Positions 45,101-55,935 of a stretch of 64,000 bases of DNA are shown piece by piece. The stretch is taken from contig NC_069130.1 in the NCBI RefSeq assembly GCF_026914265.1, positions 46,895,929 to 46,959,928 of the forward strand. The letters run 5' to 3'. The stretch's first letter is position 1. Every line of letters starts with the position of its first letter. Source of the stretch: Mya arenaria. Its lineage: Eukaryota; Mollusca; Bivalvia; Myida; Myidae. Both the position numbers and the translations under genes were made by a program. The notes under the pieces were generated by a model that saw only the letters and a list, made by a program, of their open reading frames with translations, searched no databases and was not told where the DNA came from.

Positions 45101-48100
45101 TAGAATCATAAATCAGAATTCAATCTGTTTATATAACTTTGCTAATGAAATGACTCTTTGCTTATTTAGCAATCTGTAATGGAGATTGTAATACTACCGT
45201 ATATGAACTCATAGTATGAAAAGCACATTTCGTCAACTTAATGCAATAACTTAATATGTGCATCTATTTTTATATGCAGTTTTTCAGTTATTGCACTAAA
45301 GCGTGATGTTTTTCTCTGGTAGAATGTATGTGTTTTTGTTGTATTTACCAACGCATAATTATCTTTTCAGATATATCACGCTAGCGAGGAGTTTGGCACG
45401 GATGATATCCGTACATCTGGCGGATATTTCCACATGGGCAATGTATTCTTCCGGCAAGGGAGAATGGACATTGCTGACACACTTTATAGACAGGTAAGTG
45501 TAACTGTGATTCTAACAATTCTTAAAGGGACATGATATAGGTTGATTCCAAAAAATCCTTTTTAAATTTTAATGCATTATCCTGTTTAACTCATTTGACT
45601 TTTATGATCAAACAAAAAAACAACATTTGATTTGTGTACTGATAAAAAAAAAATATGAGCAATATTCTGGCACTTTTTTAATTGGGTAATTTATGGCCAC
45701 TTACCTATTAATGGATTTTTTTTTATAAAGACTGATATTTTTTATCTTTACACAAATCATATGGGTTTTTTCAGATTATTTTTTATGTTTGTTTGGCATC
45801 AACCTCTGTTGCAACCCTTTAAGTGTGAATGGCAGTTTTTTTTTCTTCATGAAAATGAGCAAATAATGAGTACCGGTAACATAATTATACTGTACATAAT
45901 TTACTATCAGGTTGTTTTAAAACAAAAAGGATTAAGGTTTTTTTTCTGAAGGATTTTTTTCTTTCAAGGAAAAAGTTCAAAATTAGTGGCTACTTTAAGC
46001 AACGTGAAAATGAAGCATTGATTTTTGATATAAATTTGGATGCTTTCAGGTGACAGATATCTGGTACTCCCACCTATTCAACATTGTCAAGGTGCGCACG
46101 AGAACCCCACCCACTCCAAAAGGTGTGGGGCCACTTATTGTGGAAATGTTCGATGAACAAGAGGACAGCCTTGGTAGGTTCATAAAGATTTTTTTTTGTT
46201 ACAAAGTTTACATTTGAATCTTATTGTACTTGTAATTATGTCTTTAAAACAAAATAATTGTTAATTTTTTATTTTTTTTAGCAACAATTTGAAGAAAAAA
46301 ATGTTTTTGACATCTAATATTACTTCATTGGCAAATTTCATATGATTTCTGGTTTTATCAATATAATATTGTCATATTCCTTATGATTCGAGGTCTTGCC
46401 TTATTTAGAATTTGCCTGTAATCCTATAATCCAAGGCCTTGTTAATCATGATCTTTTACATTTTCAACCTTTTCTGATCTTTTTGTGAATTTTCCCTTGT
46501 TCATCATGGCCTAAACCATTACTATGATTTTTTTCCATGTTGATCATGGAATTTCTCATGCTCATGAACAAAGGTTTTTTTTTGGAGTTGTCCCATATAA
46601 ATCATTATTATCTTTGACATTTTCCCCATATTCTTAATGGTCTATTAAAGGCTTTTTTTTTAATTTCCCCATATTCATCATGATCTGAACCCTTACCAGG
46701 ATTTTTTTGTTGATCATGGAATTTTCCCATGCTCATAAACAAAGGCATTGTTATGAACATTCCCATGTTCATCATGATCTAAGGCCTTACTAGGAATTTT
46801 TCCATGTTGATCATGGAATTTTCCCATGCTCATGAACAAATGCCTTATTTGAAATTGTCCCATGTTGATCCTGATCTTATACGTAATTCCATGTTCTTGA
46901 TGGTTTAAGACCTTTTGGGGGAATTTTTCTCTTTTTTATTATGGTCTAACATTATACAAGGCTTTATGATCTTATTATTTCACATTTTAATTACATTTAA
47001 ATTTCAAGACCATGGTTTTGAAACTAATTACTTGTCAAATATATATTCCAATTTCAAATGTTTTTACATGAAAATAACCTTAGGCAAAGAAACACAATTA
47101 TGTAGTTAGGGTTACATCTTGTCCAAAAAATGTTGGGTAGATTGCAGATTTTTTATTAGGCTTATTAGAACGTTATTGTTATCATTGAATTATCTTTATT
47201 AAAAAGCTTTTCAAACAAACAAAATAAAGTACACATTATTATTTATTTTTTTTAACCAAAAACCTATATAAAAACCCCCCAGAAAGGTCGTCGCCTTATT
47301 CCTGAATCAGAAGTATTTGTTAGCCCTGATTGTTAAAAATTCCATATTTCAGACGAGGCCCAAGAAGCGGAAGCTGTTCAGGTGCTCAACTCTATCTACG
47401 ATATGCGGGAACACCAACCTAACCGTCAACCTGAAGATATGGCCAGGGTTTGCCACGGCCTTGCAATGCTGTACTTTGTACTCACAGATATTAGCAAGGT
47501 AGAAAGGGTTCATAAACTGAGGTCCATGCATAATTGTGATACAGAAATCAATTGGAAGGGCTATATGGCAAATAATTAAAGCCTGAAGATAGAGCAAGTG
47601 TTTGCTGTGTGTCTTGCTCTTGTCATACTCTTTTTTTTTCGCTGAAAGATAATCAACATACAAAGTCATTCCTTGTTTTTCCAAACCTTTTTGTGGCATG
47701 GGCTGGGGCCCTTGGACTTGCGAAAGTATAATTTATTTAATAATATAATTTATTGGCTTTTGATTGGGGCACCAGTATTTTGTTACCTGTCTTGTATTCT
47801 GGTGACATTTGTTTTTCTATGGTCAGTATATAGATAAATTACACACTCTTTCAGTTTGTACTTTTTAAAAAAAACAAAAACAATTTAATTAAAAAAAAAA
47901 ATCTTTTTTGGTTTAGCAATATCTGAAATAGTGATAAAAGTCATTTACTATCTTAAAATGGATTTCATTTGCTTTAGTAATGTCAACCTAAACATGAAAT
48001 TAAACATTTATTTGTTTTCTGTGTATTACAAAAAGAAAGGGCATCTTTAAGTCTAGACATTGACCCTCTGTTTCTTACATGTGTACCTCAATAATGGTTT

Positions 48101-49396
48101 TTTATATTTGTCCTGATGGTCAAACTGTCTGATTAGCGCAGTGATTGACACACTAGCTTCTCACCAAAGTGCCCTGGGTTGTCTGATTAGCACAGTGGTT
48201 AACTTACTCGCTTCTCACCAAGCCCCCCTGGATTGTCTGGTTAGCGCAGTGATTGACACACTCACTTTTCACCAAAGTGCCCTGGATTGTCTGATTAGCA
48301 CAGTGGTTAACTTACTCGCTTCTCTCCAAGGCCCCCCGAGTTGTCTGGTTAGCACAGTGGTTAACTTACTTGCTTCTCACCAAGGCCCCCTGGGTTGTCT
48401 GGTTAGCGCAGTGGTTAACTTACTTGCTTTTCACCAAGGCCCCCCGGGTTGTCTGGTTAGCGCAGTGGTTAACTTACTTGCTTCTCACCAAGGCCCCCTG
48501 GGTTGTCTGGTTAGCGCAGTGGTTAACTTACTCGCTTCTCACCAAGGCCCCCCGGGTTGTCTGGTTAGCGTAGTGGTTAACTAACTCGCTTCTCACCAAG
48601 GCCCCAAGGGGTGGCCTGGTTAGCGCAGTGGTTAACTTACTCGCTTCTCACCAAGACCCCCCTGGGTTGTCTGGTTAGCGCAGTGGTGAACTTACTCGCT
48701 TCTCACCAAGACCCCCCCCCCCGGGTTGTCTGGTTAGCGTAGTGGTTAACTTACTCGCTTCTCACCAAGGCCCCCCCGGGTTGTCTGGTTAGCGTAGTGG
48801 TTAACTTACTCGCTTCTTACCAAGGCCCCCCGGGTTGTCTGGTTAGCGCAGTGGTTAACTTACTCGCTTCTCACCAAGGCCCCCCGGGTTGTGTGGTTAG
48901 CGCAGTGGTTAACTTACTCGCTTCTCACCATGGCCCCCCCCCGGGTTGTCTGGTTAACACAGTGGTTAACTTACTCGCTTCTCACCAAGGCCCCCCGGGT
49001 TGTCTGGTTAGCGCAGTGGTTAACTTACTCGCTTCTCACCAAGGCCCCCTGGGTGGCCTGGTTAGCGTAGTGGTTAACTTACTCGCTTCTCACCAAGGCC
49101 CCCCCCCCGGGTTGTCTGGTTAGCGCTTAACCCACAAACAAGTTTGTTTGTGGTCACTAAGCGGGACAATTTTTTAATTTAACGTTATTCATTTTCATGG
49201 TAAAATAAATAAAGTTTAAACTAAACTTAGTCGCCGATTTGTGTTTAACATTTTGTTTTCTCTTATTTTTCAGGCCAAAGAGTTTGGTCGCAAGGCAGTA
49301 GTGGCAAGTGAGAGCCACCCAGATGACTCCATGTCACGCTCCATTATTGAGTTCATGAAAAACTGTGACCGAATATCCATGCTGACTGTCTCTTAG
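42166..49396 (+). CDS. Zinc finger MYND domain-containing protein 12, 8 exons
   Basis: Coding exons: 42166-42272, 42869-43010, 43572-43743, 44755-44924, 45371-45493, 46050-46173, 47353-47498 and 49274-49396 (stop TAG). All introns are GT-AG. Phases fit throughout and give 368 residues, close to human ZMYND12. The start ATG follows an in-frame TAA at 42145. Residues 16-53 form a MYND finger (C16, C19, C27, C30, C36, H40, H49, C53; H40 replaces the usual Cys). Later exons are helical TPR repeats, for example GRLEQAEEYLAQAQ, KSKLYRNLGLLYAAKGEYDE and GGYFHMGNVFFRQGRMDIAD. In mammals the protein is axonemal, binds TTC29 and is needed for sperm flagellar function. A role in sperm or cilia here is inferred from orthology. 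A TIR element ends 160 bp upstream. Two polyadenylation signals follow, at 49857 and 50085. Confidence 0.95.
44522..44740 (+). pseudogene. Relic duplicates of ZMYND12 exon 4 inside intron 3
   Basis: Two decayed partial copies of the downstream exon 4 (44755-44924) are visible. The first, 44524-44640, contains cctagcccaggcaca, then gaggtccccagaatgttcca and ggccatcagccttaaattgt, matching the exon closely but with gaps. The second, about 44668-44730, keeps ggctgaggagacagt and aattcaatgccgtcaccct. Neither has an open frame with splice sites, so they look like failed exon duplications. Confidence 0.6.
46440..46920. repeat. Degenerate minisatellite in ZMYND12 intron 6
   Basis: Variants of catgttgatcatggaatttt and catgttcatcatgatctaag alternate many times with a spacing of about 35-45 bp. 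The array is heavily diverged. Confidence 0.65.
48130..49130. repeat. 54-bp tRNA-like minisatellite in ZMYND12 intron 7
   Basis: About eighteen tandem units of roughly 54 bp. Each reads tctggttagcgcagtggtta, then acttactcgcttctcaccaa, then a C-rich run and gggttg. Every good unit holds tagcgcagtgg, an exact fit to the RNA polymerase III A-box consensus TRGCNNARYGG. The following cttctcaccaagg and cccgggtt resemble the anticodon arm and T-arm start of a Glu-type tRNA. The B box is not intact (gggttgtctgg). Units differ in C-run length and in single bases. The 18-residue repeat frames across it are artefacts of the 54-bp period. Confidence 0.9.
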
Positions 49397-49856
49397 CTTA
49401 TGTAATGCTGCTGAATATCTTTGGAAAATTGATATAAAAAAACAAAACAAAACATGAAAAACTCAAAATTTCAAAATGCATTTTAGGAATGATTAATATA
49501 AATCGTTCGTATTCTCACATGCTTCGGTTATACACTGAGGGACTTTAAAAACGCAACATATGTACTTCCAACATGGCAATCCATGAAGCTAAATTTACTA
49601 GTAATTTAGTATGTCTGACATTTTTTTGTTTATCAAAAGTATTTTTTTGAAGTACATGAATTGCTTTTTTAGTCTCTAAGAATACTGATAAATGTGAGGA
49701 TGATCAAAAAAATAATATAACAGTTTCTTTGAATATTTGCATATCTATGTTAAGAGGTATGATCCAAATTGATATGCCAGAATCATGGATGTATTACCTA
49801 TGCACCATAAGTATTAAGGCTGACATAAGTTGTTGTGAGACAACCATTCATTGAGA

Positions 49857-50090
49857 AATAAATTATTGATTTTTTCCTATCTATTTTACTTATTAACGAA
49901 ATAGATCGGTCTTTGAACTGTACACCAAATATTTTGAAAAAATATCATTTATAGTAAAAATATCTTTGTAACAAACCCTGTGATATTTTATGTTTACTGT
50001 ATTAATGTAACTGATATTTGTGTCAGCGTATTTTCATGTTTAATATGACTTTGTTTATTTTGATGATTTTTATGTCATTAAATCAATAAA
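49857..50090 (+). terminator. ZMYND12 polyadenylation signals
   Basis: Two aataaa hexamers lie in the 3' flank, at 49857-49862 and 50085-50090. The second is followed by a T-rich stretch, so the 3' UTR probably ends near 49880 or 50110. Confidence 0.6.
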
Positions 50091-50299
50091 ATGATGATTT
50101 GTACCTTTATGAGTGCCTAAAAATGGAGTAATCTGGGGGATGTATTCATATGACAGTGTAGTTATTTGAAACCATGATCTGCTACTTTTCATAAAATTCA
50201 TATTCTTATGCATTTACTGATACTGTATTATGCAGTCCCAATTAATCGTATTTAAACTATATGCGTTTTGAGTTTGGGGGAGGGGACGCGCGTCAGCAG

Positions 50300-52060
50300 T
50301 AATGCAAACAACTCTCCTCTCCGGCGTTGATGCGAACAACTCTCCTCTCCAGCGTTGATGCAAACAACTCTCTTCTCCAGCGTTTATTCAAACAACTCTC
50401 GTCTCCAGCGTTGATGCTAACAACTCTCGTCTCCAGCGTTGATGCTCACAAATCTCGTCTTCAGCATTGATGCAAACAACTCACGTCTCCAGCGTTGATT
50501 CAAACAACTCTCGTCTCCAGCGTTGATGCTAACAACTCTCTTCTCCAGCGTTGATGCAAACCACTCTCTTCTCCAGCGTTTATTCAAACAACTCTCTTCT
50601 CCAGCGTTTATTCAAACAACTCTCGTCTCCAGCGTTGATGCTAACTCATCTCGTCTCCAGCAGTGGTGCAAACAACTCTCGTCTCCAGCGTTGATTCAAA
50701 CAACTCTAGTCTCCAGCGTTGATGCTAACAGCTCTCGTCTCCAGCGTTGATGCTAACAGCTCTCCTCCTCGGCGTTGAGGCAAACAGCTCTCCTCCCCGG
50801 CGTTGAGGCAAACAGCTCTCCGCCCCAGCGTTGATGCTAACAACTGTCGTCTCCAGCGTTGATGCTAACAACTCTCGTCTCCAGCGTTGATGCTAACAAA
50901 TCTCGTCTCCTCTCCAGAGTTGATGCAAACAACTCTAGTCTCCAGCGTTAATGCAAACAACTCTCCTCTCCTCTCCAGTGTTGATGCAAACAACTCTCCT
51001 CTCCTCTCCAGCGTTGATGCAAACAACTCTCCTCTCCAGCGTTGATGCAAACAACTCTCGTCTCCGGCGTTGATGCAAACAACTCTCCTCTTCTCTCCAG
51101 CATTGATGCAAACAACTCTCGTCTCCAGCGTTGATGCAAACAACTCACCTCTCCTCTCCATCGTTGATGCAAACAACTCTCGTCTCCAGCGTTGATGCTA
51201 ACAACTCTCTTCTCCAGCGTTGATGCAAACCACTCTCTTCTCCAGCGTTTATTCAAACAACTCTCTTCTCCAGCGTTTATTCAAACAACTCTCGTCCCAG
51301 CGTTGATGCTAACTAATCTCGTCTCCAGCATTGATGCAAACAACTCTCGTCTCCAGCGTTGATTCAAACAACTCTCGTCTCCAGCGTTGATGCTAACAAC
51401 TCTCGTCTCCAGCGTTGATGCTTACAACTCTCGTCTCCAGCGTTGATGCTAACAGCTCTCGTCTCCAGCGTTGATGCTAACAGCTCTCCTCCTCGGCGTT
51501 GAGGCAAACAGCTCTCCTCCCCGGCGTTGAGGCAAACAGCTCTCCGCCCCAGCGTTGATGCTAACAGCTCTCGTCTCCAGCGTTGATGCTAACAACTGTC
51601 GTCTCCAGCGTTGATGCTAACAACTCTCGTCTCCAGCGTTGATGCTAACAAATCTCGTCTCCTCTCCAGCGTTGATGCAAACAACTCTAGTCTCCAGCAT
51701 TCATGCAAACAACTCTCCTCTCCTCTCCAGCGTTGATGCAAACAACTCTCCTCTCCTCTCCAGCGTTGATGCAAACAACTCTCCTCTCCTCTCCAGCGTT
51801 GATGCAAACAACTTTCGTCTCCGGCGTTGATGCAAACAACTCTCCTCTTCTCTCCAGCATTGATGCAAACAACTCTCGTCTCCAGCGTTGATGCAAACAA
51901 CTATCCTCTCCTCTCCATCGTTGATGCAAACAACTCTCGTCTCCGGCGTTGATGCAAACAACTCTCCTCTCCTCTCCATCGTTGATGCAAACAACTCTCC
52001 TCTCCACTCCATCGTTGATGCAAACAACTCTCGTCTCCGGCGTTGATGCAAACAGCTATA
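50300..52060. repeat. 28-bp minisatellite field with higher-order repeat
   Basis: About sixty tandem units related to ctctcgtctccagcgttgat followed by gcaaacaa. A block of variant units recurs at a distance of about 670-725 bp: the cgttgatgcaaaccactctc group is at about 50548 and 51218, and the ggcgttgaggcaaacagctc group at about 50771 and 51495. This means that a multi-unit block was duplicated. All open frames here are repeat artefacts. Confidence 0.9.
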
Positions 52061-52327
52061 GTTTTCGTAATTAATGATCAGTTTCAAATCATTTTTGGTT
52101 TTGATTTATTTTGGGGGGATGGTGAGGGCGTCGCAGGTCCTGTCAACATATATACGTAACTGCCGCCTTTGCGTCAGCTATGTTTAAATATATCATTAAT
52201 TAAAACAGAAATCCGTGTCGGGTCAAAGGTCATAGTGACCTTAAATTCGGAAAAATTGTCCGAGTGATAACTCAACAATGTCTGGACCTATGGCCATCAA
52301 AATTGACATTGAGGTCGGGCCTGACCA

Positions 52328-52329
<2 letters not shown>
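52061..52329. other. No gene; possible dispersed repeat fragment
   Basis: Contains gggtcaaaggtcatagtgac and ttgtccgagtgataactcaa, which look like part of a dispersed animal repeat. It ends where the LINE tail below begins (gaccagta). Family unknown to me. Confidence 0.35.

Positions 52330-52373
<44 letters not shown>
52330..52373 (-). repeat. (AAT)n tract, 3' tail of LINE fragment
   Basis: About fourteen aat units. On the minus strand they form a (TTA)n tail directly after the LINE fragment, as in LINEs that end in a short tandem repeat. Confidence 0.8.
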
Positions 52374-52375
<2 letters not shown>

Positions 52376-53320
52376 TCTTTATTTAGAGAAGGTATAAACA
52401 CGTTTTGACATAATTACAGGTTCAACCATAACAACATCATATTTACAATGTGGCCTTCTATGAAGAAAAACAAACAAACAAAAACAAAATGCATTTGGTA
52501 AATCATAAAACATCTGCATCGCACTTATACATTCCTATACAAGAACTTTTGATGTTTTGAATATAATTATTCTATACAAATCATGTTTAATTAACATAAC
52601 AATTATTTCAATAAACTTCATGTACACGCCGACAGACACTCAATAAAACACAACAATTTATAAAACAACAGTTATTTCAATCTTTAAGATAATGAAAAGA
52701 TGATATACCTTTTTGAAACTAATGATATGCACATTTCAAGATGTGCACTTTATAATTATGCTTAAATGTGTTTAACTTTTTCGCATTTCGTATTTCATCC
52801 GGAATAGTATTCCAAACCTTCATACTGTAGTACGAAAAGGAATCCATGAAATAGTTAGTTCGCGGTGTTTGTATCAAAACTAAATCTTGTTTTGAAGTTG
52901 ATCTTAGAGAATAGTGTTCATTATTTGCAAAGATTAGCAATTCAGACATATAGCTCGGAGCCTTTCCATTAAGGGTATTATAGACAAGGGTTGCACAGTG
53001 ATATTTACACCTGTCTGTAAACGTTAGCCACTGAAGTTCTTGTAACAATCCGTTTGAAGATGATCGTTTAGGAATTTTAAGAATGATTTTTGCAGCCCTA
53101 TTTTGCAAGGATTTAACTTTATGTAAGTAACTTGAGTTTCCTTTGCCCCAAATATGACAACAATAATCTAAAATTGGAAGGATATATGCATTGTAAAACA
53201 ATCGTTTCATCTCATCATTGAGGTAGAACAATAGACGTTTCAAAAGTGAGATTTTACAGTTGATTTTTTTGCAAACAATTTCTATTTGCGGACGCCATTT
53301 TAGGTTATTATCAATATATT
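52374..53320 (-). pseudogene. 5'-truncated LINE, C-terminal RT region
   Basis: The minus-strand frame runs from about 53320 to the stop at 52719. It includes IDNNLKWRPQIE upstream of the first ATG, then YNAYILPILDYCCHIWG and VKSLQNRAAKIILK. These blocks are typical of the thumb and C-terminal part of CR1/Jockey-type LINE reverse transcriptases. About 345 bp of 3' UTR and the (TTA)n tail follow. The catalytic RT core and endonuclease are absent, so this is an ordinary 5'-truncated, non-functional copy. It differs from the two other LINE types in the window. Confidence 0.8.
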
Positions 53321-54449
53321 CGTATCAAGTATTCGAATACTATCCGGATACTCGTATCAAATTGTTTCCATAATAAGTAAATTACCTATTATATGTCACC
53401 CACCTTCTGTTATTTGACATAATTGTCCACTTAATTTATAATTCGTCATATGGCAATTTCACTTTTTCATACATTCTTTTTCAGTCTTAATAACTTATAA
53501 TGTATAATCAAAGCTAAACAACTCATTTTACGTCATAAAACTCATAATGAATACAACATAATCACCTCGCGAATTTGATAGTCACTTCGGCCGAGGTGGT
53601 TGCTTGGTTACTGCCACGTGCTTTCGAGTTTGTTATTTATCAGCAGGTTTCATGTTAAATGGCGCTTTGATTATTTGATAGTCGATTGTAATTTGATTTC
53701 ATTACATTGTTTGATTTAATGCAATACCTACAATTTCTGCGGAGTTTTGTAATGAAGGATATAATTGCGGAAAAGATAAGACGACAAAAAGACGATCTGA
53801 TTTTCCTTTATTTACATGCGTGTACGTTTTTATTTATCAATAAACTAAACATGTTTACATATCGTATGAAAATAAATTACAAGATGCAAAATGATGGAAA
53901 TTTGATTGAAAAGTGAAAAGATAAACAAATTTGTTTTTGTATTTATTGTTCAGATAGCAATAATTTCTTCATGCATATTCATCAAAAATACGATTGGTCA
54001 TTAATAGCTTTAATTGCACGACCCTTATCTTGTGATTGGACGATCAATTCCTACGGATTAATGATCAATCCGTTTAATATCAACTAGTGCCAATTAGTGT
54101 CAATTAAGCACATCTGAGATCATAAAAGATGATCATAAAAGATCTGAGACGGGCGGGAAAACCAGGCTGTAGAGGTTAGTTGTGTTTATTTGGCTCTTAT
54201 ATTTTTCCTAAATTCTACATTTATAAGACTATTTCGGCTTTAAATTTTTGTTTCAAAATTACTAACAGTATTCGTCGGTTAATTTGCGGACATTTGTTTG
54301 ACATTCTGGTAATTATTCAAGACAAAATTCCAAAAAGAAGTTCAACCCTTGTTAATCTATATTGGCATTTGGACCAGTTTGTGTTCGCCATTATTGGTTT
54401 CATGTACTAAAATTAGACAATACACATTATAATACATCACTGTACACTT
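53321..54449. other. No recognisable gene
   Basis: AT-rich sequence. It begins with attcgaatac motifs that recur near 59870-59895, and has some bHLH-type cacgtg near 53615. No coding exon is recognised. Confidence 0.4.
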
Positions 54450-54909
54450 AGTTACGGGTGACTGAACACACCCCGTCATTGACCAAAATCGCGCATCTCG
54501 CTTGAGCAGACAGAAATTTTCTTTCGGCTAGATTTTCTTTGGTGCCATAGTTTCTATTTTCTTGTTGCTAGTTTTTCTTTGGAGTTAATTTCAAACAACG
54601 TGTATTCGGACAAATTATTATCAGATAAGTTACTTATATTTGCTATTATTTAACTGATTAAGCTCAAACAACCCACCTACATCCTGTTTGAATGTTAGTT
54701 ATTAAGCTTACGTTTGAGTTCAGTCAGTGACAAAGCTCGTCTTGCTGAAGCTGCCAACAAGTACTAGAATTCTCGAGCCAAATATTCACATACTACCTAA
54801 ATTAGCTAAAATTATATATGTGACTGCATCTCTGTAGTTGGCCATTTATTCATTTACTTAATCATTGTTGTTTTGCTCGGTTTCTTTGCTTGTGCAGTCT
54901 TTTTCAGAT

Positions 54910-55935
54910 ATGGATCCGGAAGAAACCACCACAAGTACAGCTACTCTCACCAGCACCCTAGGGACTTCAAGATTACCCAAGCGTCCTCGGGCAGCGATGG
55001 GGTCGGACTCCTCCGTTGATGGAGAGCTCTCATATCTGGATCTTGACACTGGGAAAGTTCAATCGACAAGAAACAAAGACTTTGTGATGTTACCTACTGA
55101 GGCCTATGACGCTATGATGGGCAAACTCACTGCCATGGAAAAAGGACTTGCTAAGCTAGACAAGCTAGAAAAACTTGACAAGATTGAATCGCAAATGTCT
55201 ACACTGTCAGCCAAAGTAATTGACATCGATGAACGACTGAAGAAATCTGAAGGTACTACAGTTGAACTTACACAGTCTGTATCATTTCTCAGTGACAAAT
55301 ATGACCAAGTTATCCAAAACAACAACGTAGATTCTGCCAGAATATCGAAAACAGAAACTGATTTACAGCGAATGAAGGAAATAAATGAAGAACTTCGCCA
55401 TACACTAAGTGACATGAGCATTATAAATAAATCCCTCAAGGAGGACTTGATTGACTTGAAATGCAGAAGCATGCGTGATAATCTCATCTTTACAAACATT
55501 CCTGAAAATGTTAAGCGCACTGCAGACGGTCGCAAGTTTGAAGACACTGAACACGAATTGAACGGGTTCCTTTCAGAACATCTGGGGATAAGAGATATTC
55601 AGTTTGAAAGAGTGCACAGACTGGCACCGCAAAAGAAAGGACATAATGGACCAAGACCAATTGTTGCCAAATTTAGTCTCTTCAAAGAGCGTGAACTTGT
55701 AAGGAAATCTTCGTACAAGTTGAAAGGGAAACAGTTTGGTATAAGGGAACAGTTTCCAGAAGAGGTCGAGGAGAAAAGGAGACAACTGTACCCCGTCCTG
55801 CGACAGTTGAAGCAGAACCACCAGAAGGCCACCCTTGTAAAGGACCGCATCTTTGTGAACGGAGTCCCAGTCCGACCCGACCAGCTGCCTGTACCAGAAC
55901 CCCCGCGCCAGGAACAACACAGTACCCGCCTGTAG
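54910..55935 (+). CDS. LINE ORF1 protein (RNA-binding)
   Basis: 341 residues from ATG at 54910; the frame is open further upstream but without ATG. The N-terminal 60 residues are Ser/Thr-rich and include KRPRA. A long coiled coil covers about residues 75-190 (KLTAMEKGLAKLDKLEKLDK... through NEELRHTLSDM). An RRM-like domain follows (MRDNLIFTNIPENV). A C-terminal domain contains PIVAKFSLFKERELVRKSSY and VKDRIFVNGVPVRP. This order of coiled coil, RRM and CTD is that of L1-type ORF1 proteins, which trimerise and bind LINE RNA. It ends at TAG (55933-55935). The ORF2 coding frame continues in the same phase from the next codon without an ATG. Confidence 0.9.
   Translation: MDPEETTTSTATLTSTLGTSRLPKRPRAAMGSDSSVDGELSYLDLDTGKVQSTRNKDFVMLPTEAYDAMMGKLTAMEKGLAKLDKLEKLDKIESQMSTLSAKVIDIDERLKKSEGTTVELTQSVSFLSDKYDQVIQNNNVDSARISKTETDLQRMKEINEELRHTLSDMSIINKSLKEDLIDLKCRSMRDNLIFTNIPENVKRTADGRKFEDTEHELNGFLSEHLGIRDIQFERVHRLAPQKKGHNGPRPIVAKFSLFKERELVRKSSYKLKGKQFGIREQFPEEVEEKRRQLYPVLRQLKQNHQKATLVKDRIFVNGVPVRPDQLPVPEPPRQEQHSTRL

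Noticed and set aside
47349..47699. Minus-strand frame over ZMYND12 exon 7
   Set aside because: It is the antisense of a coding exon that splices in phase on the + strand.
48130..48250. Functional tRNA genes in the 54-bp array
   Set aside because: Units lack an acceptor stem, and the B box is changed (gggttgtctgg), so no complete cloverleaf can form.
48141..49123. Repetitive protein of 18-residue units (NLLASHQGPPGCLVSAVV type)
   Set aside because: The 54-bp repeat unit is a multiple of three, so it stays open by arithmetic. It lies in an intron and units look tRNA-derived.
50523..52087. Repetitive frames in the 28-bp array
   Set aside because: Products are translations of the minisatellite in several frames on both strands, with no conserved start or context.
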